Of a stretch of 64,000 nucleotides of DNA, positions 38,128 to 48,228 are shown piece by piece. Origin of the DNA: an uncultured Methylophaga sp. (lineage in GTDB: Bacteria; Pseudomonadota; Gammaproteobacteria; Nitrosococcales; Methylophagaceae). The notes beneath the pieces are model-generated. The model was not told the origin of the DNA, did no database searches, and saw only the letters and a list, made by a program, of their open reading frames with translations. The DNA lies in contig NZ_CAMYKO010000006.1 of assembly GCF_947259025.1 (NCBI RefSeq), forward strand, positions 124,001 to 188,000, given 5' to 3'. Every line of letters begins with the position of its first letter. Within the stretch, counting starts at the first letter, position 1. A program made the position numbers and the translations under genes.

Positions 38128-39087
38128 ATGACTTATTTTGATGTTTTTAACGGCGATGCCGATGGTATTTGCTCACTGGTTCAATTGCGCTTGTCAGAGC
38201 CCAGAGAGTCACGGTTGGTGACCGGTATCAAACGGGACATCAACCTCTTACAGCGTGTAGAAGCTGGTAATGAGGATGAAGTCAGTGTGCTTGATATTTC
38301 GATGCAGAAAAATCAGGACGATCTGCGGCGGATTCTTTCCGATGGTGCCAGGGTCTTTTATGCCGATCATCACAAATCTGGTGATATTCCTGAGCATCCC
38401 AACCTGTCGGCACATATTGAGCCGTCACCGTCTGCCTGTACGGCGCTGATCGTTGATAAATATCTCAAAGGAAGGTTTCATTTGTGGGCCATCACGGCGG
38501 CTTATGGAGATAATCTGACCCTAGTAGCTGATGAATTGGCGAAACAGCAAGGTTTGAGTGAGCAACAATCATCTGCACTACAGGAACTGGGTATTTATTT
38601 GAACTATAACGGTTATGGGGCCAGTCTGGATGACCTGTTCTATCATCCTGCTGATCTTTATCGGGAATGTGTCCAGTTCAGTTCGCCTTTTGATTTTATT
38701 GAGCAGAACAAGGCCGTTTTCCAGACGTTAAAAAATGGATTTGAACAGGATGTAGCCTCGGCTAGATCGGAAACTTTATTCCATCAGACTGCCTCGGTCG
38801 GCGCACTAATGCTGCCCAACCAGACCTGGTCCAGACGTGTCAGTGGCGTCTTTAGTAATCAGTTGAGTAACGAGAATCCAGACCGGGCACATGTGATTCT
38901 GACTGAAAAAGCGGATGGGGATTATCTTGTCAGTATCCGGGCTCCGCAGAATCAACTGGAAGGGGCTGATGAAGTCGCCAGTCAGTTTGATACCGGTGGT
39001 GGGAGGAAAGGTGCGGCTGGTATCAATGCTTTACCTGAGTCTGAAATTTCAGCGCTGATTGACTTGATGGAAAAGCGTTACGGTTGA
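38128..39087 (+). CDS. DHH-family phosphoesterase-like protein
   Basis: 319 residues. FNGDADGICSLVQLRL (metal-binding Asp pair), SVLDISMQKN, FYADHHKSGDIP (the DHH motif) and the C-terminal DTGGGRKGAAGINALP (DHHA1) define the family, which includes RecJ-like nucleases and nanoRNA/cyclic-dinucleotide phosphodiesterases. Length suits the small phosphodiesterase group rather than RecJ. Substrate unknown. Flanked on both sides by repeats. Confidence 0.82.
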   Translation: MTYFDVFNGDADGICSLVQLRLSEPRESRLVTGIKRDINLLQRVEAGNEDEVSVLDISMQKNQDDLRRILSDGARVFYADHHKSGDIPEHPNLSAHIEPSPSACTALIVDKYLKGRFHLWAITAAYGDNLTLVADELAKQQGLSEQQSSALQELGIYLNYNGYGASLDDLFYHPADLYRECVQFSSPFDFIEQNKAVFQTLKNGFEQDVASARSETLFHQTASVGALMLPNQTWSRRVSGVFSNQLSNENPDRAHVILTEKADGDYLVSIRAPQNQLEGADEVASQFDTGGGRKGAAGINALPESEISALIDLMEKRYG

Positions 39088-39128
39088 TGCTTTTTAGGTA
39101 CAGTGCGAGCTGGATCATTGATGGGGAA

Positions 39129-39445
39129 GAGATCCTTCGGCAGGCTCAGGATGACAGGATGGAGCACGCACTGGCGGTTCTGTCATGCCGACCGGCGCGG
39201 AGGCATCTTTTCCAGTGTTGGGATGAGATCCTTCGGCTCCGCTCAGGATGACAAGGTGGGGATGCATTCCCGATTCTGTCATGCCGACCGTAGCGGAGGC
39301 ATCTTTGCTAGTGTTGGAATGAGGTTCTTCGGCTCCGCTCAGGATGACAGTGTGAGGAATGCAGTCGGGGTATGTCATGCCGACCGGAGTGGAGGCATCT
39401 TTCCCAGTGCTGGGATAAAATCCTTCGTGTGCACTTAGGATGACC
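39129..39445. repeat. Tandem array of the dispersed repeat, 96-bp period
   Basis: A right arm alone (39129-39156), then units starting at 39181, 39277 and 39373, each TGTCATGCCGACCG...GAGGCATCTTT, a short spacer, and a right arm GATCCTTCGGCTCCGCTCAG GATGACA. The units repeat every 96 bp exactly; the last right arm is decayed. Since 96 is a multiple of three, long open frames (39103-39438 plus, 39115-39486 minus) run through it without being genes. Confidence 0.88.
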
Positions 39446-39601
39446 AGAAGTGCCGACTCAAGAAGTTTGAAAAGAGCTTTTCTCATGAAGCATCATAAAG
39501 AAAAAGCGCTTCAAAGACTTGCAAACCAATTGCCGGATGCATTAGGCTGAAACCGTCGCTCAGGGTGAGCGATTTAATGGAATAATGACAAGGAGTTCAT
39601 A

Positions 39602-39868
39602 ATGTTAAAGCAAACCTTTCTGGCTGCTTTCGCAGCTTTGATGTTTTCTTTTGGCCCGGTTTTCGCGGCTGACAAAATCAATTTGAATACGGCCTCGGCG
39701 GAGCAATTGCAGATGCTTGATGGCGTGGGGCCGGCAACAGCATCGGCGATTATTGAATACCGTCAGGCGAATGAGGGCTTTGACAGTGTTCAGGAGCTCA
39801 AAAGCGTCACAGGTATTGGCGATAAGAAATTACAGAGCTTGTCTGACGATGTGACGGTCGCTGAATAG
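39602..39868 (+). CDS. Secreted ComEA-like helix-hairpin-helix protein
   Basis: 88 residues. A signal peptide (core about 6-20, cleavage near VFA-AD at residue 22) followed by two helix-hairpin-helix units (INLNTASAEQLQMLDGVGPATASAIIEYR and FDSVQELKSVTGIGDKKLQSL). ComEA proteins bind DNA in the periplasm during natural transformation; single-domain versions are common in Gammaproteobacteria. Lone gene on the + strand, with AAGGAG upstream and a terminator after it. Confidence 0.88.
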   Translation: MLKQTFLAAFAALMFSFGPVFAADKINLNTASAEQLQMLDGVGPATASAIIEYRQANEGFDSVQELKSVTGIGDKKLQSLSDDVTVAE

Positions 39869-39890
39869 TCAGCAAAGTCATACTTATTTG

Positions 39891-39926
39891 AAAACGGCAT
39901 GGCCGGTCAGGGCCATGCCGTTTTTT
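39891..39926. terminator. Bidirectional terminator between the comEA-like gene and glnD
   Basis: AAAACGGCATGGCC (39891-39904) pairs perfectly with GGCCATGCCGTTTT (39911-39924) across a 6-nt loop, followed by T residues on the + strand and with A residues on the other side, so it can work for both convergent genes. Confidence 0.9.
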
Positions 39927-42543
39927 AATGGGATAAACTCTCCAGCAGGCGCGCTTTCAGCGTTTCTTCCTGCTCTTCACTGAGTGCACCATCATCCTGT
40001 GTGGTGATGAAGAACACGTCTTCCACTTGATCACCGAGGGTATTGATTTTGGCGTTGATCAGCTGAATTTCACAAGCCAGAAATACCTGAGCCACAGCAG
40101 AGACCAGGCCGGGCCGGTCATGGGTATAGAGCGACATGACGGTATGGTTCTGCTGGGTATTGATATCAAACTCGATATTGGGCTGGGTTTTAAACAGCTT
40201 CATCGTGCGCGGCGTGATGACCGGGCAGTAGGGCTTGATATCACCGGTTTTAGCCAGTTGCCGCCTGAGGGCACTGATAATTTCACCGGATTCCAGCGTT
40301 TCACCATTAACGATGAACGTGTTTAACGCATCCTGCTCGCTGGTGACATTGATTTTAGCGTCCAGCACATTGAGCTGGCACTGCTCCAGCGATGAGGTGA
40401 TAGCGGCGAAGATACCTGGACGATCCTTGCCGACAATGAAAATCTCCAGCGTCTGCTTGTCATTGTGGGTACGCAGGGCAATCAGCGGATCTTCACCGGC
40501 ATGATCGAGCCTTTGCTCCGTTTGCCAGATCAGTTCATCGACCGAGTGGCGCAGGAAATATTCCAGATCATAGGCTTGCCATAGATGGCTGATGTCCTGC
40601 TGGTGACGGCCTCTGTCCAGCAATTGCTGCATCGCTTCCTGGTATTTTTTATAACTTTTTTCGCGGGTGCTCTTGGCCTGCGCCTCGGTGTGTTCAATCC
40701 ACTGGCGGGTACTGTGATAGAGCTGTTTGAGCAAAGAGTCACGCCAGCCATTCCAGAGGTTATTGTTGGTAGCCCGAATATCGGCCACGGTAAGCAGGTA
40801 AAGATAATTCAACCTGTCGGTGGTTTGCACCAGTTCGGCAAATTTTCTGATCACATCCGGGTCTTCCAGATCTTTTTTCTGGGCTGTTGCTGACATGGCC
40901 AGGTGCTGACGGACCAGGAAGCAGATGAGGTTCGTATCATGCGAGCTCAGGCTGTGACGCTGACAGAAGGCGGTGGCATCAACCACGCCCAGCACGCTGT
41001 GGTCGCCGCCACGACCCTTGGCGATATCATGATAGATACCGGCAATATAGAGCAGTTCCGGCTTGGGCAACTGGTAGAAGATTTCCGAACAGAGCGGAAA
41101 CTCATCCTTGAACTCTTCACAGGAAAAACGGCGCAGGTTGCCGACCAGAAACAAAGTGTGCTCATCGACGGTGTAGATATGAAACAGATCATGTTGCATC
41201 TGGCCGACAATGCGGCCGAACTCGGGCAGATAAGCGCCCAGTACATCGAGTTCATTCATGCGCCGGAATTCATGGGTCACGCCTTTGGGCTGGCGGATGA
41301 TTTCCATAAACAGGCTGCGGTTACGCAGATCCCGGCGAAACTTGTCATCGATCAGGTGCAAATGCGCATGAATCTGCCGAATGGTAGCGGCGCGTACTCC
41401 CTTGAGCTGAGGATTTTGCTGCAACAGCAGAAACACTTCCAGCAGGGCATAGGGGTAATAGGCGAAAATGCCCGGATTAATCGTTTCCAGATAGCCGTTA
41501 TGTGACTGAAATCGACGGTTGATAACGCGGATATCGCGGTCTTCATCGGCCAGGATGATGGTCTCTTCAAACAATTGCAGCAAGAGACTGTTCATCTGAC
41601 TGACCGAGCGGGCGCAGCGGTAATAATCTTTCATGAACTTTTCTACCGCCAGCCGGGAGTCACTATCTTTGTAACCCAGTTGCTTGGCCAGTTCGCGCTG
41701 ATGGTCGATCATCAGCTTTTCCTGTTTACGACCGGCCAGATGATGCAGCGCAAAGCGCACGGTCCACAGGAACTCCTGGCCACTGAGCAGGGTTTCGTAT
41801 TCGCTGTTGGCGAGAAAGCCTTTTTGCCTCAGGCCTTCCAGGTCAATCACATCAAAGTGCTGCTGGGCGACCCAGTTAACTACCTGAATATCACGCAGGC
41901 CACCCGGTGACTCTTTCAAGTTGGGTTCGAGGTTATTAGCGGTGTCGTTATACTTCTGATGCCGCTCTACCTGTTCCTGGCGCTTGAGTTCAAAAAAGCG
42001 GCGGGTGTCCCAGGTTTTGTTGGTGACCGTCAGGTTCTGCAGGGATTCAAACAGGCTTTCGTGGCCACAAAGATAACGCGCTTCCAGCAGGTTGGTGGCA
42101 ATGGTAATGTCTTCTTCGGCCTGTTGCCGGCATTCCTGGATGGTTCTGACACTGTGGCCGATTTCCAGTCCCACATCCCATAGCTGCGTCAGAAAGTCCG
42201 ACAAGGACTGCGGCGGTGCTTCGGACACCGATTCATCCAGCAGGATCAGCAAATCCACATCGGAGTAGGGATGCAGTTCCCCCCGGCCGTAACCACCGAC
42301 CGCAACCAGACTGACCGGGGTATCGTCATCAATATACTGTTGCCAGATCTGCTGCAGGATCTCATCGACAAAATCCGAGCGCTGGTGGACCAGTTCAATG
42401 ACCGGCTCGCCCTGTTCGAACAGTTGTTTGAGATGTTCCTGGCTCTGTTTCAGTGCCTGCCGGCACATGGCACTGTTGACCTCGGCATCCGGTGGCATTA
42501 CCAGGTTGCCGACTTCCCAGATAGAAATGGCTTGTTGAGACAT
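39925..42543 (-). CDS. glnD: [Protein-PII] uridylyltransferase / uridylyl-removing enzyme
   Basis: 872 residues. Nucleotidyltransferase motif GGYGRGELHPYSDVDLLIL (about 82-100), HD hydrolase domain with YIAGIYHDIAKGRGGDHS (about 510-525), and two C-terminal ACT domains (FIVGKDRPGIFAAITSSLEQ and LYTHDRPGLVSAVAQVF). GlnD uridylylates or deuridylylates PII according to glutamine, so controls nitrogen regulation, including NtrC. The NtrC-like sites before amtB in this window fit. It lies 13 bp after map on the minus strand. Confidence 0.97.
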   Translation of the reverse strand: MSQQAISIWEVGNLVMPPDAEVNSAMCRQALKQSQEHLKQLFEQGEPVIELVHQRSDFVDEILQQIWQQYIDDDTPVSLVAVGGYGRGELHPYSDVDLLILLDESVSEAPPQSLSDFLTQLWDVGLEIGHSVRTIQECRQQAEEDITIATNLLEARYLCGHESLFESLQNLTVTNKTWDTRRFFELKRQEQVERHQKYNDTANNLEPNLKESPGGLRDIQVVNWVAQQHFDVIDLEGLRQKGFLANSEYETLLSGQEFLWTVRFALHHLAGRKQEKLMIDHQRELAKQLGYKDSDSRLAVEKFMKDYYRCARSVSQMNSLLLQLFEETIILADEDRDIRVINRRFQSHNGYLETINPGIFAYYPYALLEVFLLLQQNPQLKGVRAATIRQIHAHLHLIDDKFRRDLRNRSLFMEIIRQPKGVTHEFRRMNELDVLGAYLPEFGRIVGQMQHDLFHIYTVDEHTLFLVGNLRRFSCEEFKDEFPLCSEIFYQLPKPELLYIAGIYHDIAKGRGGDHSVLGVVDATAFCQRHSLSSHDTNLICFLVRQHLAMSATAQKKDLEDPDVIRKFAELVQTTDRLNYLYLLTVADIRATNNNLWNGWRDSLLKQLYHSTRQWIEHTEAQAKSTREKSYKKYQEAMQQLLDRGRHQQDISHLWQAYDLEYFLRHSVDELIWQTEQRLDHAGEDPLIALRTHNDKQTLEIFIVGKDRPGIFAAITSSLEQCQLNVLDAKINVTSEQDALNTFIVNGETLESGEIISALRRQLAKTGDIKPYCPVITPRTMKLFKTQPNIEFDINTQQNHTVMSLYTHDRPGLVSAVAQVFLACEIQLINAKINTLGDQVEDVFFITTQDDGALSEEQEETLKARLLESLSH

Positions 42544-42556
42544 TAAATGACCTGAC

Positions 42557-43327
42557 TCAGATGTCGTCTTCTTCGCTGCGTTGGGTCAACACTTCATGGC
42601 CGTTTTCGGTGACGAGAATAGTGTGTTCCCACTGGGCCGACAGCGAGCGGTCTTTGGTTACCACCGTCCAGCCATCGGGTAATTGTCTGACATGACGCTT
42701 ACCGGCATTAATCATCGGTTCAATGGTGAAAGTCATGCCTTCTTTGAGCTCCATTCCGGTGCCGGGCGTGCCATAGTGCAGTACCTGAGGCTCTTCGTGG
42801 AATACGGTTCCGATACCGTGACCGCAGTATTCACGCACCACCGAAAAATTCTCATTCTCGGCATGCTGCTGGATAGCGTGGCCGATATCCCCCAGACGCA
42901 CGCCGGGTTTGACCATATCGATGCCAACCAGCATGGATTCCCGGGCGACACGACACAGCCGTTCAGCCAGGATCGAGGTTTTACCAACATGGAACATCTT
43001 ACTGGTGTCGCCGTGGTAACCATCTTTGATAACGGTCACATCTATATTAATGATGTCGCCGTCCTTGAGCTTTTTCTCACCGGGGATACCGTGACAAATC
43101 ACATGGTTGACCGAGGTACAGACTGACTTGGGAAAACCATGGTAGTTCAAAGGCGCCGGCACCGCTTTCTGCTCGTTGACGATGTAGTCGTGACAGATCT
43201 GGTTCAGTTCATCGGTGGTGATACCGGCTTTGACGTGCGGCGTGATCATCATCAGCACATCGGCGGCCAACTGGCCGGCAACGCGCATTTTTTCTATTTC
43301 ATCTGCAGTTTTAATGCTGACTGCCAT
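42557..43327 (-). CDS. map: Methionine aminopeptidase, type I
   Basis: 256 residues. HGIPGEKKLKDGDIINIDVTVIKDGYHGDTSKMF supplies the two metal-binding Asp residues, EYCGHGIGTVFHEEPQVLHYG the metal His, and EGMTFTIEPMI and QWEHTILVTENG the Glu ligands. Removes N-terminal Met from new proteins. Divergent from rpsB, as in many Gammaproteobacteria. Confidence 0.96.
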   Translation of the reverse strand: MAVSIKTADEIEKMRVAGQLAADVLMMITPHVKAGITTDELNQICHDYIVNEQKAVPAPLNYHGFPKSVCTSVNHVICHGIPGEKKLKDGDIINIDVTVIKDGYHGDTSKMFHVGKTSILAERLCRVARESMLVGIDMVKPGVRLGDIGHAIQQHAENENFSVVREYCGHGIGTVFHEEPQVLHYGTPGTGMELKEGMTFTIEPMINAGKRHVRQLPDGWTVVTKDRSLSAQWEHTILVTENGHEVLTQRSEEDDI

Positions 43328-43435
43328 CTAAATTCCCGCTTGGTTTGAGGTTGGACGTATTCATTGCTAAGCCTATAGTGTGCCGCAAATCACGGTAGCT
43401 AACCAGTGAAGCTTTAATGACTTGATGATTCGGCT

Positions 43436-43465
43436 TTGTTTTAGATTGCAATTGTGGAATAATAT
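43436..43465 (+). promoter_or_regulatory. rpsB: rpsB promoter
   Basis: TTGTTT (43436-43441) and TAATAT (43460-43465) with an 18-bp spacer. Transcription would start near 43472 in a GC-rich stretch (GCGCGCCCC), a discriminator type expected for stringently controlled ribosomal genes. Confidence 0.65.
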
Positions 43466-43489
43466 GCGCGCCCCTGAGAGGGCAAAATC

Positions 43490-43560
43490 ACACATGTGCC
43501 GACACAGTTGTCGGGGTGCTGTCGAAAGGCTCGAACAGTCGACAACTGGGGTACATGGAG
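43490..43560 (+). promoter_or_regulatory. Structured rpsB leader (S2 autoregulation candidate)
   Basis: A stem CAGTTGTCG (43505-43513) / CGACAACTG (43540-43548) encloses a smaller hairpin (GCTGT...ACAGT), followed by GGGGTACATGGAGG. Leaders of rpsB-tsf in Gammaproteobacteria are known targets of autogenous repression by protein S2; placement and stem arrangement fit, but no alignment could be run. Confidence 0.6.
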
Positions 43561-43589
43561 GCTAAACCCCGTATTTAATAGGTATAAAC

Positions 43590-44342
43590 ATGGCTAAAAC
43601 AACTATGCGCCAAATGCTTGAAGCAGGCGTACACTTCGGTCACCAGACCCGCTACTGGAATCCAAAAATGGGTCCTTACATTTTTGGTAAGCGTAACAAC
43701 ATTCATATCATTAACCTGGAAGAGAGTCTGCCTCTGTTCAACGACGCGTTGAACTACGTGAGCAAACTGGCTTCACAGAAAGGTCGCATCCTGTTTGTCG
43801 GCACCAAGCGTGCAGCACAGGACCCCATCCGTGATGACGCAGAACGTGCAGGTATGCCGTTCGTAAACCGTCGCTGGTTGGGCGGTATGCTGACCAACTA
43901 CCAGACCGTACGTCAGTCAATCAAACGTCTGGAAGCGATTCAGGAAATGATCGAGTCAGGCAAAACTGAAGGTCTGAAAAAGAAAGAAGTCCTGGACCTG
44001 ACCCGCGAAAAAGACAAGCTGGAAAAAAGCATCGGCGGTATTCAGAAAATGGGTGGTCTGCCTGATGCGATGTTCGTCATCGACGTCGATCACGAACGCA
44101 TCGCGGTTAAAGAAGCCAAGAAGCTGGGTATCCCGGTTATTGCCGTGGTCGACAGCAACAGCGACCCAGACGGTATCGACTATGTGATTCCGGGTAACGA
44201 CGACTCCATGCGTGCGATTCGTCTTTACACTGCGAACATGGCAGATGCCATTCTGGAAGGTCGTGCTTCCGTAACCACCGCAGATGCCGGTGAAGAATTT
44301 GTAGAAGTTGCTGAAGAAAGTGCTGAACAAGCCAGCGAGTAA
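43590..44342 (+). CDS. rpsB: 30S ribosomal protein S2
   Basis: 250 residues. [22 protein letters not shown] at the start, [19 protein letters not shown] and [25 protein letters not shown] are S2 hallmarks. An acidic tail (after about residue 230) is usual in Gammaproteobacteria. Heads the rpsB-tsf pair. Confidence 0.98.
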   Translation: MAKTTMRQMLEAGVHFGHQTRYWNPKMGPYIFGKRNNIHIINLEESLPLFNDALNYVSKLASQKGRILFVGTKRAAQDPIRDDAERAGMPFVNRRWLGGMLTNYQTVRQSIKRLEAIQEMIESGKTEGLKKKEVLDLTREKDKLEKSIGGIQKMGGLPDAMFVIDVDHERIAVKEAKKLGIPVIAVVDSNSDPDGIDYVIPGNDDSMRAIRLYTANMADAILEGRASVTTADAGEEFVEVAEESAEQASE

Positions 44343-44361
44343 TCTCTACTGACAGAAGCAG

Positions 44362-44387
44362 CAGGCTCGCCCATCAGGGCGGGCCTG
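44362..44387 (+). terminator. Hairpin between rpsB and tsf
   Basis: CAGGCTCGCCC / GGGCGGGCCTG, 11 pairs with one G-T pair and an ATCA loop. The T-run after it is poor (TGTTGTATATG), so it probably acts as a partial terminator that sets the rpsB/tsf ratio, as in other bacteria. Confidence 0.7.
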
Positions 44388-44453
44388 TGTTGTATATGTG
44401 GCCCGGATTTGCCGGGTTGTCATAAAAACATACAGATTTGAAAGGTTAGAACA

Positions 44454-45335
44454 ATGGCAATTACTGCAGCTTTAGTAAAAGAACTGCGTGAGCGTACCGG
44501 CTCAGGCATGATGGAGTGCAAGAAAGCACTGGTTGAAGCCGACGGTGATATCGAACTGGCGGTGGAAGAAATGCGTAAAGCCGGCCTGGCAAAAGCCGAC
44601 AAAAAAGCGGACCGCGTTGCCGCGGAAGGCCTGATCGCGATTGAAGTCAGCCAAGATGGTAAAAACGCCATCATGCTGGAAGTGAACTCTGAAACTGACT
44701 TTGTGGCCAAGGCTGATGATTTCGTCAACTTCGTCAACGAAGTAGCGCAGAAAGCACTGGCAGAACAACCAGCTGATCTCGACACCCTGAAAGACATTAC
44801 CCTGGATTCAGGTGAAACCGTGGAAACCAAGCGTCAGGCGCTGGTGGCTAAAATCGGTGAAAACATCCAGGTACGTCGTTTTACCACCCTGTCTACAGAT
44901 GATGGCCTGATCGGTTTCTACCGCCACGGCGATCGTATCGGCACCATGGTTAGCGTCAAAGCGGGTAACGAAGACCTGGCCCGTGACCTGGCAATGCATG
45001 TGGCTGCCAGCCGTCCGCAAGCCGTTTCTCCGGCGGATCTGCCTCAGGAACTGCTGGATAAAGAGCGTGATATTGTCGCGACTCAGGCCAAAGACAGTGG
45101 CAAACCTGACAACATCATTGAAAAAATGATCGAAGGCCGTATGGCGAAGTTCGTCAACGAAATCAGCCTGCTGGGTCAGTCATTCGTCAAAGATCCGGAT
45201 CTGACAGTTGAGAAGCTGGTTAAACAAGCCGGTGCAGAAGTAGAAAACTTTGCTTTCTACGAAGTCGGTGAAGGTATTGAGAAAGCCGAAGACAACTTTG
45301 CTGAAGAAGTAATGGCGCAAGCCAGAGGGGAGTAA
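44454..45335 (+). CDS. tsf: Translation elongation factor Ts
   Basis: 293 residues. [50 protein letters not shown] is the EF-Tu-binding N-terminus with the TGAGMM-like motif; [16 protein letters not shown] is the core. It recycles EF-Tu by exchanging GDP. 111 bp after rpsB, followed by pyrH 3 bp on. Confidence 0.98.
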   Translation: MAITAALVKELRERTGSGMMECKKALVEADGDIELAVEEMRKAGLAKADKKADRVAAEGLIAIEVSQDGKNAIMLEVNSETDFVAKADDFVNFVNEVAQKALAEQPADLDTLKDITLDSGETVETKRQALVAKIGENIQVRRFTTLSTDDGLIGFYRHGDRIGTMVSVKAGNEDLARDLAMHVAASRPQAVSPADLPQELLDKERDIVATQAKDSGKPDNIIEKMIEGRMAKFVNEISLLGQSFVKDPDLTVEKLVKQAGAEVENFAFYEVGEGIEKAEDNFAEEVMAQARGE

Positions 45336-46064
<729 letters not shown>

Positions 46065-46072
46065 GACGGACC

Positions 46073-46630
46073 ATGATTGAAGAAATTAAAAAAGACGCCC
46101 AAGACCGGATGCAGAAAAGCGTAGCCGCGCTGGGTTCACAAATGGCTAAAATCCGCGCCGGACGTGCACACACAAGCCTGCTTGATCACCTTCAGGTGTC
46201 TTATTATGGCTCTGATGTGCCGCTCAATCAGGTTGGCAATGTTGGTGTAGAAGATTCCCGTACCCTGGTGGTGACACCTTGGGAAAAAGACATGGTGCCG
46301 GTGATTGAAAAGGCGATAATGAGCTCCGATCTGGGTGTCAACCCGATGAGTGCTGGCATGACCATCCGCATTCCGATTCCACCGCTGACCGAAGAACGTC
46401 GCCGTGACTTGGTCAAGGTGGCCAAAGCCGAAGCCGAGAATGCCCGCGTTGCTGTGCGTAATATCCGTCGTGATGCCAACAGCACGCTCAAAGACCTGCT
46501 AAAGGAAAAAGAAATTTCAGAAGATGAACAGCGCGGTGCCGAGGAGGAAATCCAGAAGCTCACCGATGCCACCATCAAGGAAATTGATCATATCCTGAAT
46601 GATAAAGAAGCGGATCTGATGGAAGTGTAA
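46073..46630 (+). CDS. frr: Ribosome recycling factor
   Basis: 185 residues. [31 protein letters not shown], and [29 protein letters not shown] identify RRF, which splits post-termination ribosomes with EF-G. 8 bp after pyrH. Confidence 0.98.
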   Translation: MIEEIKKDAQDRMQKSVAALGSQMAKIRAGRAHTSLLDHLQVSYYGSDVPLNQVGNVGVEDSRTLVVTPWEKDMVPVIEKAIMSSDLGVNPMSAGMTIRIPIPPLTEERRRDLVKVAKAEAENARVAVRNIRRDANSTLKDLLKEKEISEDEQRGAEEEIQKLTDATIKEIDHILNDKEADLMEV

Positions 46631-46664
46631 CCGCCCGGTTGCACTTTCTCATTCCCACGCTCGT

Positions 46665-47408
46665 ATGAGTGACCCGGCAGTTAATATTCCGAAGCATATT
46701 GCCATTATCATGGATGGCAACGGACGCTGGGCCAAGCAGCGTTTACAACCCCGATTCATGGGGCACAGAGCCGGCGTTAAGGCGGTCGAAGGTATCGTTA
46801 AACGCTGTGCTGAGCTGGGTGTCGAGGTGCTCAGCCTGTTTGCTTTCAGCAGTGAAAACTGGCGGCGGCCGGGTAAAGAAGTCTCACTGTTGATGGAGCT
46901 GTTCAGCCACGCCCTCAGCAACCAGGTAAAAAAACTCCACGAGAACAATATCAAACTGCAGGTCATTGGCGATTTAGAGCGTTTCTCTGATGCTTTGCGT
47001 CAACAGATTGAACAGGCGCAGCGCCTGACCGAAGACAATACCGGACTGACCCTCAATATTGCCGCAAACTACGGCGGTCGCTGGGATATTACCCAGTCAG
47101 TCCGACAACTGGCACAGCAGGTCGCCAAGGGTGAACTGGCTGCTGATGCCATCACTGAACAGTCCATTAATGAGCATCTGACCACGGCGGCCATCGCTGA
47201 ACCGGATTTATTTATCCGCACCGGTGGCGAACAGCGCGTCAGTAACTTCCTGCTCTGGCAAATGGCTTACACTGAATTTTACTTTACAGATGTGCTGTGG
47301 CCGGAGTTTGATGCCAAACAACTGGATCGCGCTATCGCCTCATTCTCGCAGCGTGAGCGCCGCTTCGGCCGCACTTCAGAACAATTGCAGGACAAATCTA
47401 ATGCTTAA
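46665..47408 (+). CDS. uppS: Undecaprenyl diphosphate synthase
   Basis: 247 residues. IAIIMDGNGRWAKQRLQPRFMGHRAGVKAV holds the catalytic Asp and the isoprenyl site; SSENWRRP and FIRTGGEQRVSNFLLWQMAYTEFYFTDVLWPEF complete the family pattern. Makes the C55 carrier precursor needed by peptidoglycan and by the Wzx-type glycan locus here. Overlaps cdsA by 8 bp. Confidence 0.98.
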   Translation: MSDPAVNIPKHIAIIMDGNGRWAKQRLQPRFMGHRAGVKAVEGIVKRCAELGVEVLSLFAFSSENWRRPGKEVSLLMELFSHALSNQVKKLHENNIKLQVIGDLERFSDALRQQIEQAQRLTEDNTGLTLNIAANYGGRWDITQSVRQLAQQVAKGELAADAITEQSINEHLTTAAIAEPDLFIRTGGEQRVSNFLLWQMAYTEFYFTDVLWPEFDAKQLDRAIASFSQRERRFGRTSEQLQDKSNA

Positions 47409-48228
47409 GCAGCGCTTGATTACCGCGGCGATTCTGGTGCCGCTGGTTGTCTGGGCCATCCTGGCTTTACCGAGTCAGCTGGTGTTGATGCTGTTTGCCG
47501 CTGTGGCCTTACTGGCCGGCTGGGAATGGCTGCAGTTGATGGATATCAAAACTACCCCTGCAAAGCTGGGACTGCTGGCGCTGGCTTTTGCAACAGGGTG
47601 GACCAGTCTGGCTTTTTTACCCTTTGCGGTGATTTTGTTTAGCACAGTGATGATCTGGTTACTGGCTACCCTGGTTGTGGTGTTCTATGCTGCCAAACCG
47701 CTTGCCGGCAGTCTTTCACAGCTATTTAAACATCCTCTGTTTGGCTTTTTTGCCATGCTGTTGATTCTGACTGGATTTGTTGCCAGCGCCGGCTATCTGC
47801 ACAGTAATTGGGAGCAGGGGCCGGCATTGTTGCTATTTGTGATGGTCACAGTGTGGTTGGCGGATACCGGTGGTTATTTTGCCGGTAAGCGCTTTGGTAA
47901 ACACAAGCTGGCCGTGGCTATCAGCCCCAATAAAACCTGGGAAGGTGTGATTGGCGCCCAGTTGCTGGCGCTGCTTTGGGCTGTGGGTTTTTATTTCTTT
48001 GTTGGTGGCCTGAGTCACAGTTTCATTAGCTGGCTGTTGCTGACCGTCTTTATCGTGATGGTCTCGGTGGTGGGGGACTTGCTGGAGAGCGTCTTCAAGC
48101 GCTGTTATCACAAAAAAGACAGTGGCCAGTTACTGCCTGGTCACGGTGGCATCCTGGATCGGGTTGATAGTCTGCTGGCCGCTTTACCGGTGTTCACGGT
48201 TAGTCTGCTGGCGGGGGCGGGGCTCTGA
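47401..48228 (+). CDS. cdsA: Phosphatidate cytidylyltransferase
   Basis: 275 residues from ATG 47401 (MLKQRLITAAILVPLV); a longer frame from 47224 lies in uppS. About seven membrane helices and the signature GDLLESVFKRCYHKKDSGQLLPGHGGILDRVDSL near the C-terminus. Makes CDP-diacylglycerol for phospholipids. Confidence 0.96.
   Translation: MLKQRLITAAILVPLVVWAILALPSQLVLMLFAAVALLAGWEWLQLMDIKTTPAKLGLLALAFATGWTSLAFLPFAVILFSTVMIWLLATLVVVFYAAKPLAGSLSQLFKHPLFGFFAMLLILTGFVASAGYLHSNWEQGPALLLFVMVTVWLADTGGYFAGKRFGKHKLAVAISPNKTWEGVIGAQLLALLWAVGFYFFVGGLSHSFISWLLLTVFIVMVSVVGDLLESVFKRCYHKKDSGQLLPGHGGILDRVDSLLAALPVFTVSLLAGAGL

Noticed and set aside
39129-39445. CRISPR-like array
   Set aside because: The similar parts make up most of each 96-bp unit, spacers are short and related, and there are no cas genes; it is a tandem copy of a dispersed repeat.
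39103-39486. Two overlapping open frames of 111 and 123 codons on opposite strands
   Set aside because: They run through the 96-bp repeat array and show the same peptide pattern repeated; the frame stays open because the period is a multiple of three. No ribosome site.
40903-41505. 200-codon open frame opposite glnD
   Set aside because: It is the antisense of conserved glnD HD-domain coding sequence; typical of GC-rich third positions.
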